Shown here in pieces: positions 24,901 to 35,107 of a stretch of DNA of 64,000 nucleotides (within the stretch, counting starts at the first letter, position 1; each line of letters opens with the position of its first letter). The stretch is from NCBI GenBank assembly GCA_022385755.1, contig MU278367.1:492680-556679 (forward strand), given 5' to 3'. The notes below the pieces were generated by a model that saw only the letters and a program-made list of their open reading frames with translations, ran no database searches and was not told the origin of the DNA. A program made the translations under genes and the position numbers. The DNA comes from Trametopsis cervina (Eukaryota; Basidiomycota; Agaricomycetes; Polyporales; Irpicaceae).

Positions 24901-26210
24901 CCTCTTCTCCTTCTTCATTCCCTCCTTCCCTTCCCCATTTCCCCCGCTCCCGCTCTTGCCGTCGACGCTGGATCCGGACAAGCCGGGCCCGAGGTCATCA
25001 GGCGGGACGTCGTTGCGGTGGACCGAGTACGTCTGTTTGACGTACAGGTCGCGTTCGCCGTCCCGTAGGATCTCGTTCTCGAGGGATCTGTAGCGAGCGC
25101 AGTGAGCTTTCGTCTTCACGCACTCGTAGAGTTAGGGACGAAGAAAGGAGGTGGGGCGAGGATGAGGATGGGGAAGAGGGAAGAGGAAGAGGAGAGAGGT
25201 GGATGGGATAGAAGGGGGACGTACCGTGCACGCCCGCTCGACCCGCCGCCGCCGCCGCCGTCGGACGCCTCGGACTGCTTGTCGCTCTTCTTCTTCACGT
25301 TCTCGTAGTACATCAGGAAGTCACTGTAGTGAACAACTTGTCAGTATTCGTCGTCGTCGGCATCAAGGATGATCAGCTAGGTATGATAAGAACGGGGGAT
25401 TGAAGGTGACAACAAAGCGGGAGGGAGGGACGGATGAGTGGGTCCGATCGTTGCTTAGGTCAAGCGTGATCGAGCGACGGACACACAACCACCAACCACC
25501 AACGACGACCACAACCAACGTGTAGGCGCACGGATGCACCTATGTGCTCCCGCCCTCCTCCCCGAGCTCCTATCCATCCAAAGAAGGACGGGCTCGCCCG
25601 ATCAAGCCCGCCCTCGGAGCGGGAGACGGGACAGACCCAAAAGCCTCCGCGCACGCAGAAGGGGGCATGCGCGGGAAGGGAAGGTTAAAGGCTAAATAAA
25701 TGTGCGCAGAAAAATGGGAGGCTGGGGAAGGTAAAAGGCTAACGGGACGAATCCGTTGCGATAACGAGTAGAGAGAGACGAACGAGCACATAAATGTGAA
25801 CAGATGGATGAATGGGACACTCACTCGCGAATGCGACTCGCGCTCCAACTAAGCCCCTCCGTCCACCTTTCGATACTAACCTGATACCCGCCCGCCCCAT
25901 TCCCATTCACCCCATTCACCCCATTCCCATTCCCACTACCACCACTCGCGCCGTCTGAGCCAGGCCCGCGTTCCTCCCACACATACACGTTCCCCGGCCT
26001 CAACATCTTGCGTTCCTGCGCGTCGAGGCGCCGCTCGATCTTGGGGAGCAGCCCGAGCTGGACGGCGTAGAAGAGTTTCTTGGCGTCGTCGACGGAACGG
26101 ATGTGGATTGAGGTTAGGGTGGGGCGTTGTTGGCCTGCGGAGGTGTTTTGGGCGGGGCCGGGGGGTGTTAGGGGGAGGGAGGAGGTTGAGGGGGAGGAGG
26201 GGACTGTCAT
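21980..26210 (-). CDS. WOPR-domain transcription factor 2 (Gti1/Pac2 family), large
   Basis: Second WOPR regulator, convergent with the first. Exons 26210-25825, 25323-25225, 25087-24879 and 23985-21980 give 899 residues. WOPRa: IHIRSVDDAKKLFYAVQLG, VYVWEERGP, IERWTEGLSWSASRIRD and DFLMYYENVKKK, with a glycine/asparagine-rich insert. WOPRb: YVKQTYSVHRN, then a lysine/glycine insert, RKPRKWHL and NAYFTKSTEGNLHTIDSIP. The final exon is a 640-residue low-complexity region: poly-Ser, Gln/His runs (about 23300-23560), Pro/His repeats and a Gly-Gln run. It closes with LAPLHSLRRTHPYRRNPLD. Introns 1 and 3 are about 500 and 890 bases, ten times the local norm. The intron after KWHL is at the same codon and phase as in WOPR 1. 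Such genes often autoregulate; that is family knowledge, not seen here. Confidence 0.93.
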
Positions 26211-29200
26211 TGTTGATGTGGTGCGTTAGTGGGAGATGGTGAGGAGGGAAGGAATGGGTAGCGGGGAAAGGAAGAGGGAGATGTGGGGATGGTGAGGAGA
26301 TGAGGAGATGGGATGGGAAGGCAGGTGGGATGTCGGGAAGGGCGGGCGGACGGACGATGGAGGATGCGCACGCGGGGCCGGAGGGAGCAATAGCGATGAG
26401 AGATAGCGGGTGTGCCGTGTAGTGCGAATTGTGAAGCGCACGTCGGGGTTCGTTCGTGCGCAGCGCAGCGTGTGTGCTTGGCGATGGAGGCGCGGGTGAT
26501 GTTGGGAGGGAGGGGCAGGGGGAGGAGGGGAGGTCGAAGGGAAGGAGAGCCGGGAGGGGGATGGGGTGCGAAGGGTATATGTATTGTGCTCAGGGCCCAG
26601 CGGGAAGAAGCTGCAATTGCGAGGAATCGAGGGCGACAGATCTCTGTGTGTGTGTGCTCCTCCGAGCGCGGCACCTGGGTGTGTGTGATCAGTTGTGTTG
26701 TAATGCGGTGCGTGTGTTTCGAGGTTCTTACTGTCACGAGTGGCGAGGATGAGGATGGAGGTGCAGACGAGCGAGGAGGAGGGTGAGGATGAGTGAGGAG
26801 GAGGAGGATGGGATGGAGGGATGGGAGGATCTGGCCATGATCGCTCTGGAGGATGAGTGTGTGATGGGGAAATTGGAGAGTCGGAGGGCGAGGTGTCGTG
26901 ACTGGCGAGTGACGGGTGAGCGAGTGACGGCGCAGACGAGCAAAGAAAGAAAGTAGGGTGCACAGCTGGGCACACCCACACGCTAGTTTCCTCCAGCGCG
27001 TCACCCCCTCCGTCCTCGCCCGTGCGAACGCCCGCTGCCCACACACACCCCCGGCCGCCGTGGCAACGCAGCGTACACATTCGCAGCTGTTTTATTTATT
27101 TTACTGTGCAGCGCAACACCTGCGAGGGAGGGGGGCGACTCATTCAACTCACGGACTGTAATCATCGATCGCCCAAACGCACGCGAGGGGCGACGCGTCT
27201 GTTTTGGTGAATGGCCCTCGCCGGGTGGGTGGTGGATGGCACGCACCGAACTGCAAGCACGACCCAAAGCAACGGATACACTACGCCGCACATCCAGAAT
27301 TCTAATTCCAGCCACACGAGATCCACGCTGCCCAGATCCGGCCCATCACCCACCCAGATCCCCCATCGCGATCAACCTCCGAGTCGAACCCTCCAGCCGA
27401 GCCGAACCATCGAAGCACCACTACAGTAGCCAGCCGGCAACCTCCCATTAATGAAGTTGATCGTCCCTGCGCCACGCGACAGCGCATGCGTGCTTCACTC
27501 GCTCGTCGTGTCGTTCAGTCGAGCAACGACATATGAGCTCGCGATCCGTATGCGTACCGAGCGCGGCCTGCTCACCCCGCAGACATCGGCAGCCCCTTCA
27601 TCAACGCCCGCCGCGTCATGCTCGCCCTGCAATGAGCGGTCACGCGCGCAGCATCTGGTGACGCACCCCAGAGACTAGACCAGCCACTAAACGCACGCAC
27701 AGCAAACACCCCCATCCAACCGCACTGTCAGTCAGTCAGCCAAGCCAAGCCACCGTGCTGTATATATGTATGCGTGCAATATCGTATTCGCGCTCGGGCA
27801 GGGTCGAGTGTATACAAAACCTGTACTGTATGCAAATGCAATGCGATGCGTTGCGTGCCAGCTGCCAGCTGAGCAAGCAAGCATGGCGAGCACGACAACA
27901 GGTCACTCGACACCCTTCGCTGCCCAATCACCGCACGAGCCGGCGCACCCTGTTTTCTGCCTGCCGCGGCCACACACACAGCGCACAGCGCACACGATCC
28001 CTCGCTCGCAGGCTGCCCTGTCAGCTGCCGTGGGCCTGGGTCTGGGTCCAGTCGAAAGAGGTCCTGATCCTGCGAGCCAGCGAGCCATGACGTCGCGTCC
28101 ACGCGCCCGGACCGCCGGGATGCGTCTGGGGCACCTTCTCCCGTCCTTGCGAGAAGCCTTCGCATGAATTCCGAGCTGGAATTCTCCCCCCCCTCCCGTC
28201 TGTGTCCCCCGTCCGTCCGCCCGTCCCCCCTTCCCTCCGCGTTCCTTACCTCGCACTTTCCCGTTCCCCGCCCTGGCCCTGTCCGCTGCGACGTCGCCTC
28301 TTTCGTTCTTCTCTCTGTCGTTGACAACGCATACGCGTGTTCCCTGCTCGACGTCCTGCACCCCGTCCCCCGTCCCGCTTGTTCTCAAATGTTCAAGACG
28401 ACAGACAAACGTGCAACGATCCCGCGTGCCTCGCACCCCGCCGCCTCTCCGCACCTCTCCGCATATCGCACACTTCCAGCAACAACACCGTTACCCTACT
28501 GTATCACGACCGCCAAGCGATCGACGATACATTACCGCAATAACACGGGCAATCTCACGAATATCATATTCGAGCGGACTTGCAGAAAACCTGAAGGGCT
28601 GGAAACAGATAAAACCCACCAGCGAAACCCGAGCTGTCCGTCCTGACCGTGCGTCGATCCCGTCCCGTGTCTCGGGATCAAATATGGGCGAGTGCGGTTG
28701 AGTGCTGGCTGGCTGGCTGCCGGGATCGGGGTGCGCAAATGCGATGGGCTACGGTGGTGCGTAAATGTGCACTCATTTCGTACGTGTACACGATACTTAT
28801 CACTTACGCAGAGCACGTTACACGAATAACAGGGAACGTCACCTCACCAGCAAAGAGACACCGCACGCTTCTGCCGACGGGATTCAAACGGAGGTGCGTG
28901 CGCCCCCTCTGATGCGAGCCTCGTGTCTCGTGTGTTTGCGCGCGCGATCGTGCCGGTGAGATGAGTGAGTCGCCGTTGTGCGCACTCTATCAGATGAATT
29001 TTGATGGCGGTGGGTTGATCGCGCGGGGTGCGGAACTCGTTTGCTCGTTTCTGTGCGGTTTGTGTGCGGAGGGTGCCGACGGTCTTTATGAGGGAGACGC
29101 AAGAGGACAGGACGCAAGAGGAGGACCGGGGACTGCGACCAGGGCCTGCAGGATCGTCGTCGTGGACTGGCGGACCCGCCGTTCCTTTGTCTTAGTCTCA

Positions 29201-30499
29201 AGCTGCAACAATACAGTACCAGCGGAACCGCCCTGAAGACCCATGCACCCTCAGCCACACCCATCATCACCATCTACTCATCTGCTTCCACCCCTTCCAC
29301 CCCCTTCCCTCCCTCCGCTTCCCTCCCGGATCTCACAACATCACACAAATTAGCCCTTTGCATTGGCATTGGCATTGCACATCCTAATAATGATCCCCCT
29401 CCCGCGCGGCGCACCACCCACGTTAAACTCAAAACGGCTAAAGGCAAATTTATTTCGCCGCTCGCCCTCACCGGTCCCTCACCCAAGAGAACCACCAAGA
29501 GAACCACCAAGAGAACCACGAGAGGCTAAGCCTAAGAGAAAAGAGAGCCCAGGTGCGCGGGGAGCGGGCTTCGCGGGAGCGGGCCGTCGGCGCGCAAAGT
29601 ATGTGCGTATATTGTGTGGTGTAGTGGCTAATTCACTATGATATTTAGTGCGATGTGGTGCGGTGGCGACGGCGAGACCTTGGCTGGTTTGTGCTAGGCT
29701 AGGCTGCAGGATCCCGACCTGCCTCGGAAGGTGCTATGTGCTCCACACCGTTCTTCGTTCCTCTCAACTCCCTAAAACTCAGGACACATCACAACAACGG
29801 AAGCAAAAAAGATCTGCACCACCCCCTCACCCAGCCACACAACGCACGAACCGCGCCCGCAGTCGCGGTCCGCCAAGGCACGCCGTACACATGGACCCTC
29901 CACCCCAAGCCCACCCTAGTCTGTTCTGTGACAGGAACCAACCCCAACACCACGCTGTGTGCTGTCAGGATTTATATGCACTTAAGCTTGTAACTTTCTA
30001 CCTCGGATCTCGGTTGCGCCTGATGTGTCGTGTCGTTTGAATGCGTATCCTTGATGACCCACATACAGTACAGTGGGTTTGAATTGGGGGGGCGGCGAGG
30101 GGTGGCCGTTGTGAATTTTTGTATTTGCGTTAGTGTTATCTTATCGGAATTATTGGTATCGATAACGTCGCCGTTGTGGCGCGGGAATATCACGTGCCTA
30201 GGGAGCTCACGTGTGCGATCGTATTTTTTCCATCCAACTTCTCCCAGCTTGTCATGGCCAACTCGATGTTTTGGTGAACGCTGTTCACCACACCTTACGC
30301 GATACAAAGCCTGAAAACGCATATTGTGCGTCGTAACGATGTGGACGAAGCGCAAAGCACGCTGATTCTGAACACTAGCCAACCAATTAACCGTTCACGT
30401 CGTGCTGTTCACTCTTACTGCTGTCCTCCATACAGTACCGCAAGTAACACGACGTAGCACAAAGCCCTTCCCCAACACCTTCACATATCACATTCAAAC
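26211..30499. other. 4.3-kb divergent intergenic region between WOPR 2 and the zinc-finger gene
   Basis: No gene was recognised. The first 800 bases next to WOPR 2 are strongly purine-rich on the plus strand (CT-rich in the WOPR 2 sense strand), which suggests a long pyrimidine-rich leader or promoter. GT-runs (26640-26700), TCAG/CCAAG repeats (27722-27750), CCC-rich DNA (28190-28260) and a 12-bp AGAACCACCAAG triplet repeat (about 29488-29520) follow. Open frames up to 284 codons here are products of biased composition. Size and position fit a large shared control region for two regulators. Confidence 0.5.
29486..29522. repeat. 12-bp tandem repeat, about three copies
   Basis: AAGAGAACCACC is repeated three times head to tail in the intergenic region about 1 kb upstream of the zinc-finger gene. 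Confidence 0.65.
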
Positions 30500-32488
30500 A
30501 TGGATACAGCACTACAAGCTGTTCTCAACGCCGCCGAACAGGAGGCCAACTGGGAGGCCGACGAAGACGGGGAGTACGACGAGGACGAGGAATACGATGA
30601 TGAGGCGCAGGAGATGGCGAAACGTCTCGGAGACCAGCTCTGGGCGGACATCGCTAAAGCGCAGGCCGAAGCAACTGCATCTGTACCAGCCCCTCCACCT
30701 CCCTCTGCTCCTACTCAACCCAGCGCTGGACCCTCAAAACCAACACCGCAACAACATACCCCACACACAACAGACGACCCCCTCCCGCCACACAACCGCA
30801 AACAAGACGCCGCCCTCGTAACAGTCCGCACAATCCTCTCCTTCGCCTTCAAAGACCCCGTCGTACGCGCAACACTCGCAACACACTCCATCCCCCCGCT
30901 CGGCTCCTCCGTCCTCGACATCCTCACGCAATGCGCCGCCTCGGGAAACATCACCAAAGCCGTAGCTGCGCCGCTGAGCGCGGCGGTGGTGTTGCTCGCG
31001 AAGTCGGATGTCCTGTTTGAGGCTATGAGGAACTCGGACGCCCCGGCGAAAGCGATGCAGCTTGATAGGGGGAAACGGAAGCGGGATCAGCTTGATGAGG
31101 ATCCTGGTGCGATGGTAGTGGGAGATGAGGATGATAGGGCACCGAAGAGACCTGCGGTGGGCGGCCCGCCGCACGTCCTCGAGCTGCTCACGCACGCGGT
31201 CAACGCCGTCATAGCATCCTTCGCGGCCCAACAGCCCTGGCGCAACGGCGCGCCCGACCCCGCATTCATAACCTCCATCCAATCCGCCCTACACCAGGTG
31301 TACCTCTTCTCCGTCACCTCCATACCACGCGCGAAGCCCGAACACGTGCACGCCCTCCAAGAGCTCGCTGCGCTCATCCAGATGTTGGGCGTGCTCAGCA
31401 AGACCCCCATCGGGCCCGCCCCGACGCCATGGGACGTCCCCGACCCCTCTGCATCGTCCGCAGGGCCGACGACGGACATCGGAACAGCGGTATACCCATG
31501 CATGGTCCCCGGCTGCACGAAGACGTTCCACAGACTCTACTCGCTCCGCACACACGAGCGCCTCCACGCGCTCGTCGATCGACCATACAAATGCACGACG
31601 TGCCCCGCGTCCTTCGCGCGGAACCATGACTTGAAGCGGCATGTGAAGTTGCACGATAGGACGGCGTGGCGCTGTGGCGGGTGCGCGAAGGTGTTCTCGC
31701 GGCGCGATGCGATTAAGCGGCATAAAGACAGTCGCGGGCGCACCGGTGCAGGAGGGAGTGCAGGGGGTGCAGGAGGGGGAGGGAAGGACGCGGCGTGTGC
31801 GACGGCGGAGATCGAGCAGGTCGAGGTGGATCGAGCGGAGGACGAGGAGGACGTGAGCAGACGCGCGAAGATGTGGAACGGGATCGTAGCGACGCAGATC
31901 GCGAACGCCACGGCTCTGGCCGCCGCTGCTGGTGCTATAGAAGTAGACGGCACCAGCACCAGCACCAGCACGGTGCCGCTTGTGCATGTTGAGACTATGA
32001 ACCCGGCGGGCGGGCCGCCGGATATGATGAGGGCAATTGAGGAGGGCGAGATCCCGCAGCATGTTATTGAGCATGGGCAGGCGGTGGTGTTGCAGTTGTA
32101 TCCGGTTATTAAGAGTCGGATTGGGCCTTCGGAGGCTGCGCATGTCCATTCTGTGGGTGCGCCGCCGGGTCACCAGTCGACGCTCGCAAGCGTCATCGCA
32201 CGGACGCAGGCGCACTTCCAACCTCCCTCTGCCTCTGCGTCCACCGGTGCGGAGCCGAGCGCATCTGCACAGCCAAGTCCTGCACAACACGAGCAGACCG
32301 ACACGCCGATGACGCTCTCGTGGCTCACAGAGGAACAGACAAGGCTGTTGGAAGAGGCGATCGCGCAGGCGGCGTCGGCGGCGCAGGCACAGGCGGAGGC
32401 GGAAGCTGCGCTGGAGGCGGATGATGATGACGATGATGATATTGGAGAGGAGGAGGATTATGACGAGATGGACACTACGGGTACATGA
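30500..32488 (+). CDS. C2H2 zinc-finger protein, single exon
   Basis: 662 residues without introns. The N-terminus is acidic (EADEDGEYDEDEEYDDEA, residues 18-35), then proline-rich. Two complete C2H2 fingers begin near residue 334: CMVPGCTKTFHRLYSLRTH and then CTTCPASFARNHDLKRH. A third, CGGCAKVFSRRDAIKRH, is followed by KDSRGRTG and lacks an evident fourth ligand. This is a common fungal layout (FSRRDA..RH) for DNA-binding regulators. Further on are an alanine-rich region, an IEEGEIPQHVIEHG segment and an acidic C-terminus (DDDDDDIGEEEDYDE). The ATG at 30500 has an A at -3 and follows an AC-rich leader. The likely role is a transcription factor; the specific target is unknown. It is divergent from WOPR 2 across 4.3 kb and convergent with an F-box-like gene at 32689. 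Confidence 0.88.
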   Translation: MDTALQAVLNAAEQEANWEADEDGEYDEDEEYDDEAQEMAKRLGDQLWADIAKAQAEATASVPAPPPPSAPTQPSAGPSKPTPQQHTPHTTDDPLPPHNRKQDAALVTVRTILSFAFKDPVVRATLATHSIPPLGSSVLDILTQCAASGNITKAVAAPLSAAVVLLAKSDVLFEAMRNSDAPAKAMQLDRGKRKRDQLDEDPGAMVVGDEDDRAPKRPAVGGPPHVLELLTHAVNAVIASFAAQQPWRNGAPDPAFITSIQSALHQVYLFSVTSIPRAKPEHVHALQELAALIQMLGVLSKTPIGPAPTPWDVPDPSASSAGPTTDIGTAVYPCMVPGCTKTFHRLYSLRTHERLHALVDRPYKCTTCPASFARNHDLKRHVKLHDRTAWRCGGCAKVFSRRDAIKRHKDSRGRTGAGGSAGGAGGGGKDAACATAEIEQVEVDRAEDEEDVSRRAKMWNGIVATQIANATALAAAAGAIEVDGTSTSTSTVPLVHVETMNPAGGPPDMMRAIEEGEIPQHVIEHGQAVVLQLYPVIKSRIGPSEAAHVHSVGAPPGHQSTLASVIARTQAHFQPPSASASTGAEPSASAQPSPAQHEQTDTPMTLSWLTEEQTRLLEEAIAQAASAAQAQAEAEAALEADDDDDDDIGEEEDYDEMDTTGT

Positions 32489-32569
32489 GTGTTTGTGTCG
32501 TAATTGTATGTATGGAGGACTGCTTTGTGTGTTACTGGTGCTCTCGATATGATATGCGTACTAGCTGCG

Positions 32570-32677
32570 TATTCTCACCCAAATGCATATTCTCACCCAA
32601 ATGCATATTCTCACCCAAATGCATATTCTCACCCAAATGCATATTCTCACTCAAATGCATATTCTCACCCAAATGCG
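32570..32677. repeat. 18-bp minisatellite, six copies
   Basis: Six head-to-tail units of TATTCTCACCCAAATGCA; unit 5 has CTC for CCC and unit 6 ends in G. It fills half of the 200-base space between the convergent zinc-finger and F-box-like genes, so it lies in one or both 3' untranslated regions. The unit length is a multiple of three and all six frames stay mostly open, which explains short apparent proteins here. Confidence 0.95.
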
Positions 32678-32688
32678 TGCATAAACCT

Positions 32689-34367
32689 CTATAACGTGAA
32701 GTAAGAGAGGGGTCCGTCGTACCCTTCAACTAGTATCACGTTGGTGTCCCGGATTTTCGCATAGACCGAGGAGTTATAACCTTCCATACTTGAAACAACT
32801 AACCTCTCCACAGGCGAGCCTAGCTTCTTGCGTACGGGCAACATGTCTCGCAATTTACGAGCATGGTGATCACGACCGTTCCGGTCCCGGTGGCAGTTGA
32901 TGTACAGCGATTTGAGGTGAGGGAACAACAGGGACCTAGTGGACGGCTGAGGGTACAATAAGTGCATATAGTCCTCGGGGAACGGTGTTCCTTCGACACA
33001 CAGATCCTCCACGGCAGTCATCTGGAAGAGCGTCCTCAACAGAGGCTGTTGCTCTTTCATAGCAATGAGCAGCTTCTTCACGGGACGAAAGTCGAAGAGA
33101 TCAAAGAAGAGATCAAATTGGGGGTTGCGGTAGAACAGAGTTTGTTCGTGCTCTTCTATCTTGATGAATACGTCATGTGTCTCAGTCGCCCATGGCAACG
33201 TCACCATTTCTCCTGCCGCGAAGGAATACTCGCTCGGAATGTAATCGTCGTCTGAATCCGGAGTTGGCCAGGAAAAGAAGGCAACGGACGGCCAGGGGCC
33301 GCTGACTTGGCTGATCCATGAAACAATACTCTTGCCTTTGTCCGCCAGGAGCGGTAGGGTATCGTGGGTCACCAATATCGTGAAGCTGAGTTTAACCCCG
33401 TAAGGAACGGCCAGCATATCGAGCAGTTGGGCGCACGGAATGAGATGTTCTGCAATTTGCAACTTGCGCAGTCGTGGTAGGGATACGGGGGTGACCGGCG
33501 GGGGGGTGGGAGCAGGGGTTTCATCTAGTAGACTCCTGCCGATTGTGACCGCTTCGAGGGAATGCAAACCATGTAGTATAGTCGTGATACTGTGCCAAGA
33601 GGCTGCGGACAGGGGTCCAACATCCCATAGTGTCAGGTCGGTCAACGAAGATGGAAAGCGACATACGCCGAGTTGCAAAGAGGCATGTTTAATGGAGAAG
33701 GACTCGAGGTACGGAAATGCGGCGTCGACGTCTGTCCGAAATGGGAACGGCTCGTGCAGTTCGTATTTGAGGTAGCCCCGGACGACGAAATTGAAGCGCT
33801 TGAGGGCATTTGTAGGTGTAGTCGGCCACTGAATACGGCGCAATTCGCTGGGCGGGACAGCCACATCAAATTCTTGGATACGGTGCAATTGTGCCAATAT
33901 CAAGCCGTATATCTCGATCCTCTCGTCGCTGGCGTGGAACCCCCATGATTCCAGCGCCTTGAAGGTGAGAGATGTCTGCTGCGAGCGTTGTAACCACACC
34001 GATGCGCGTTCCGGAGAAGTCCAATCGTTGATACGAAGAGAGCTCCAGAGAGTAGCAGCAGAAAGAGCAATGTCGCGCCACATGTAGCAGACATGCGTCA
34101 CTCGGATCCATTCGAAATTCACGCAGCTATCGTACTGTTTGGATGCCATATAGTGCTTGTACCGTTTGGATACCATATAGTGCTTGAATATCAGGAGTAG
34201 TACCTCTGGGGGTAGATTATTGATAGGGAGTTGGGAGTTCGCATGACGCTTAACGAGAAGAGCGTCGGCCGTGACTGTACCGCTGCCATAAGGTGTATCT
34301 GCGGACGCTGCATATCATATTTTCAAGTGTTTTTAGATCACTGAGAGAGACACAGTGACTTACTCAT
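32689..34367 (-). CDS. F-box-like protein, copy 1 of a tandem pair
   Basis: 540 residues from a four-base first coding exon (34367-34364, ATGA), a 56-base intron (GTAAGT..ATGCAG) and one long exon (34307-32689). The F-box-like part at residues about 28-90 reads LPINNLPPEVLLLIFKHYM, then WIRVTHVCYMWRDIALSA and TLWSSLRI, the usual arrangement in Agaricomycete F-box families. The remainder has leucine-rich-repeat-like spacing (LESFSIKHASL, LTDLTLWD, LHSLEAVTI, LRKLQIAEHLI, LKSLYINCHR). Known family members recruit substrates to SCF ubiquitin ligases through Skp1; the target is unknown. A second copy lies 740 bases upstream with the same start structure and promoter text. A short direct repeat near residues 45-55 (KRYKHYMASKQY) suggests slippage of the HYM segment. 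Confidence 0.88.
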
Positions 34368-35107
34368 CGCTCTGAGGTGGAACTACGATGGAAAGTCTCG
34401 AGGTAGTTTGATCTGTGCAGAAACCCGAATATTAACACAGTTCCATATACAAGGCCCTGAAGGGACAATCGACTTCCATGTCTCATTGTCTTCGGGCCCT
34501 GACTACTTCAGTACAGGCCTGTAGAACTCACCTGGTTTGATCAGCGATGTTCATGGAGATTTTGTGGCGTTGGTGATTTACTGTACTATACCATGCTGCA
34601 TGGGATGACCAAGCCCCCGGGGACCGCTGGCTGGCAACTCGTGCGCGATCATCCCATCACTCCGCGCCCGACATCACTCCCGCCTCCGTGCCCCTATCGT
34701 TGACGATGGACAGGTGGGTGCGATAGTGCTGCAGTGCTGCTCCTTCCCCTTCGATTTTCATAATTCCTCCCAGAAATAAGGATTAACTAGGTATTAGATG
34801 ATAAATCTGATGTCTGGTTAATACAATCGCTGCTTAATACCACAGGAGAGCGAGGGCGAACGGCGAATGAGGGCCCCGGGGAAAACACGATAGGTGCATG
34901 AATGTCTATGTCATAATTTATCTTGCTTCCCGCTTTGTTGTTCTCCCTTGCTCTCTTCCATCCCGTCAGCTTCTACCAATGCAGTGATATCTATCTCCTG
35001 TCTCTCCGGCTACTTTGGGTGCGGTGTCCCGCCCACCTGCGTTTTCTTACCCTCACAGCGTTTAATTTTTCGTGCTGGCCACCCGCGCAAGCATTTGAAT
35101 ACCCCGA
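34368..35107. other. Intergenic region between the tandem F-box-like genes
   Basis: About 34368-34510 is promoter DNA of copy 1, nearly identical to the region upstream of copy 2 (36805-36945); both contain GTGCAGAAACCC, ACAATCGACTTCCAT and TCTTCGGGCCCTG. The rest (34540-35107) is AT-richer and holds the 3' flank of copy 2. No gene was recognised. Confidence 0.6.

Noticed and set aside
26207..27080. Two overlapping frames of about 280 codons on the minus strand
   Set aside because: Serine/proline/threonine text comes from a pyrimidine-rich tract; both frames are equally open and neither has domain or splice support. More likely the leader or promoter of WOPR 2.
31289..32290. 333-codon frame antisense to the zinc-finger gene
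   Set aside because: Arginine-rich shadow of a GC-rich exon; the sense strand has intact zinc fingers.
32504..32729. Short repetitive peptide frames around 32.6 kb
   Set aside because: They are translations of the 18-bp minisatellite, whose unit length is a multiple of three.
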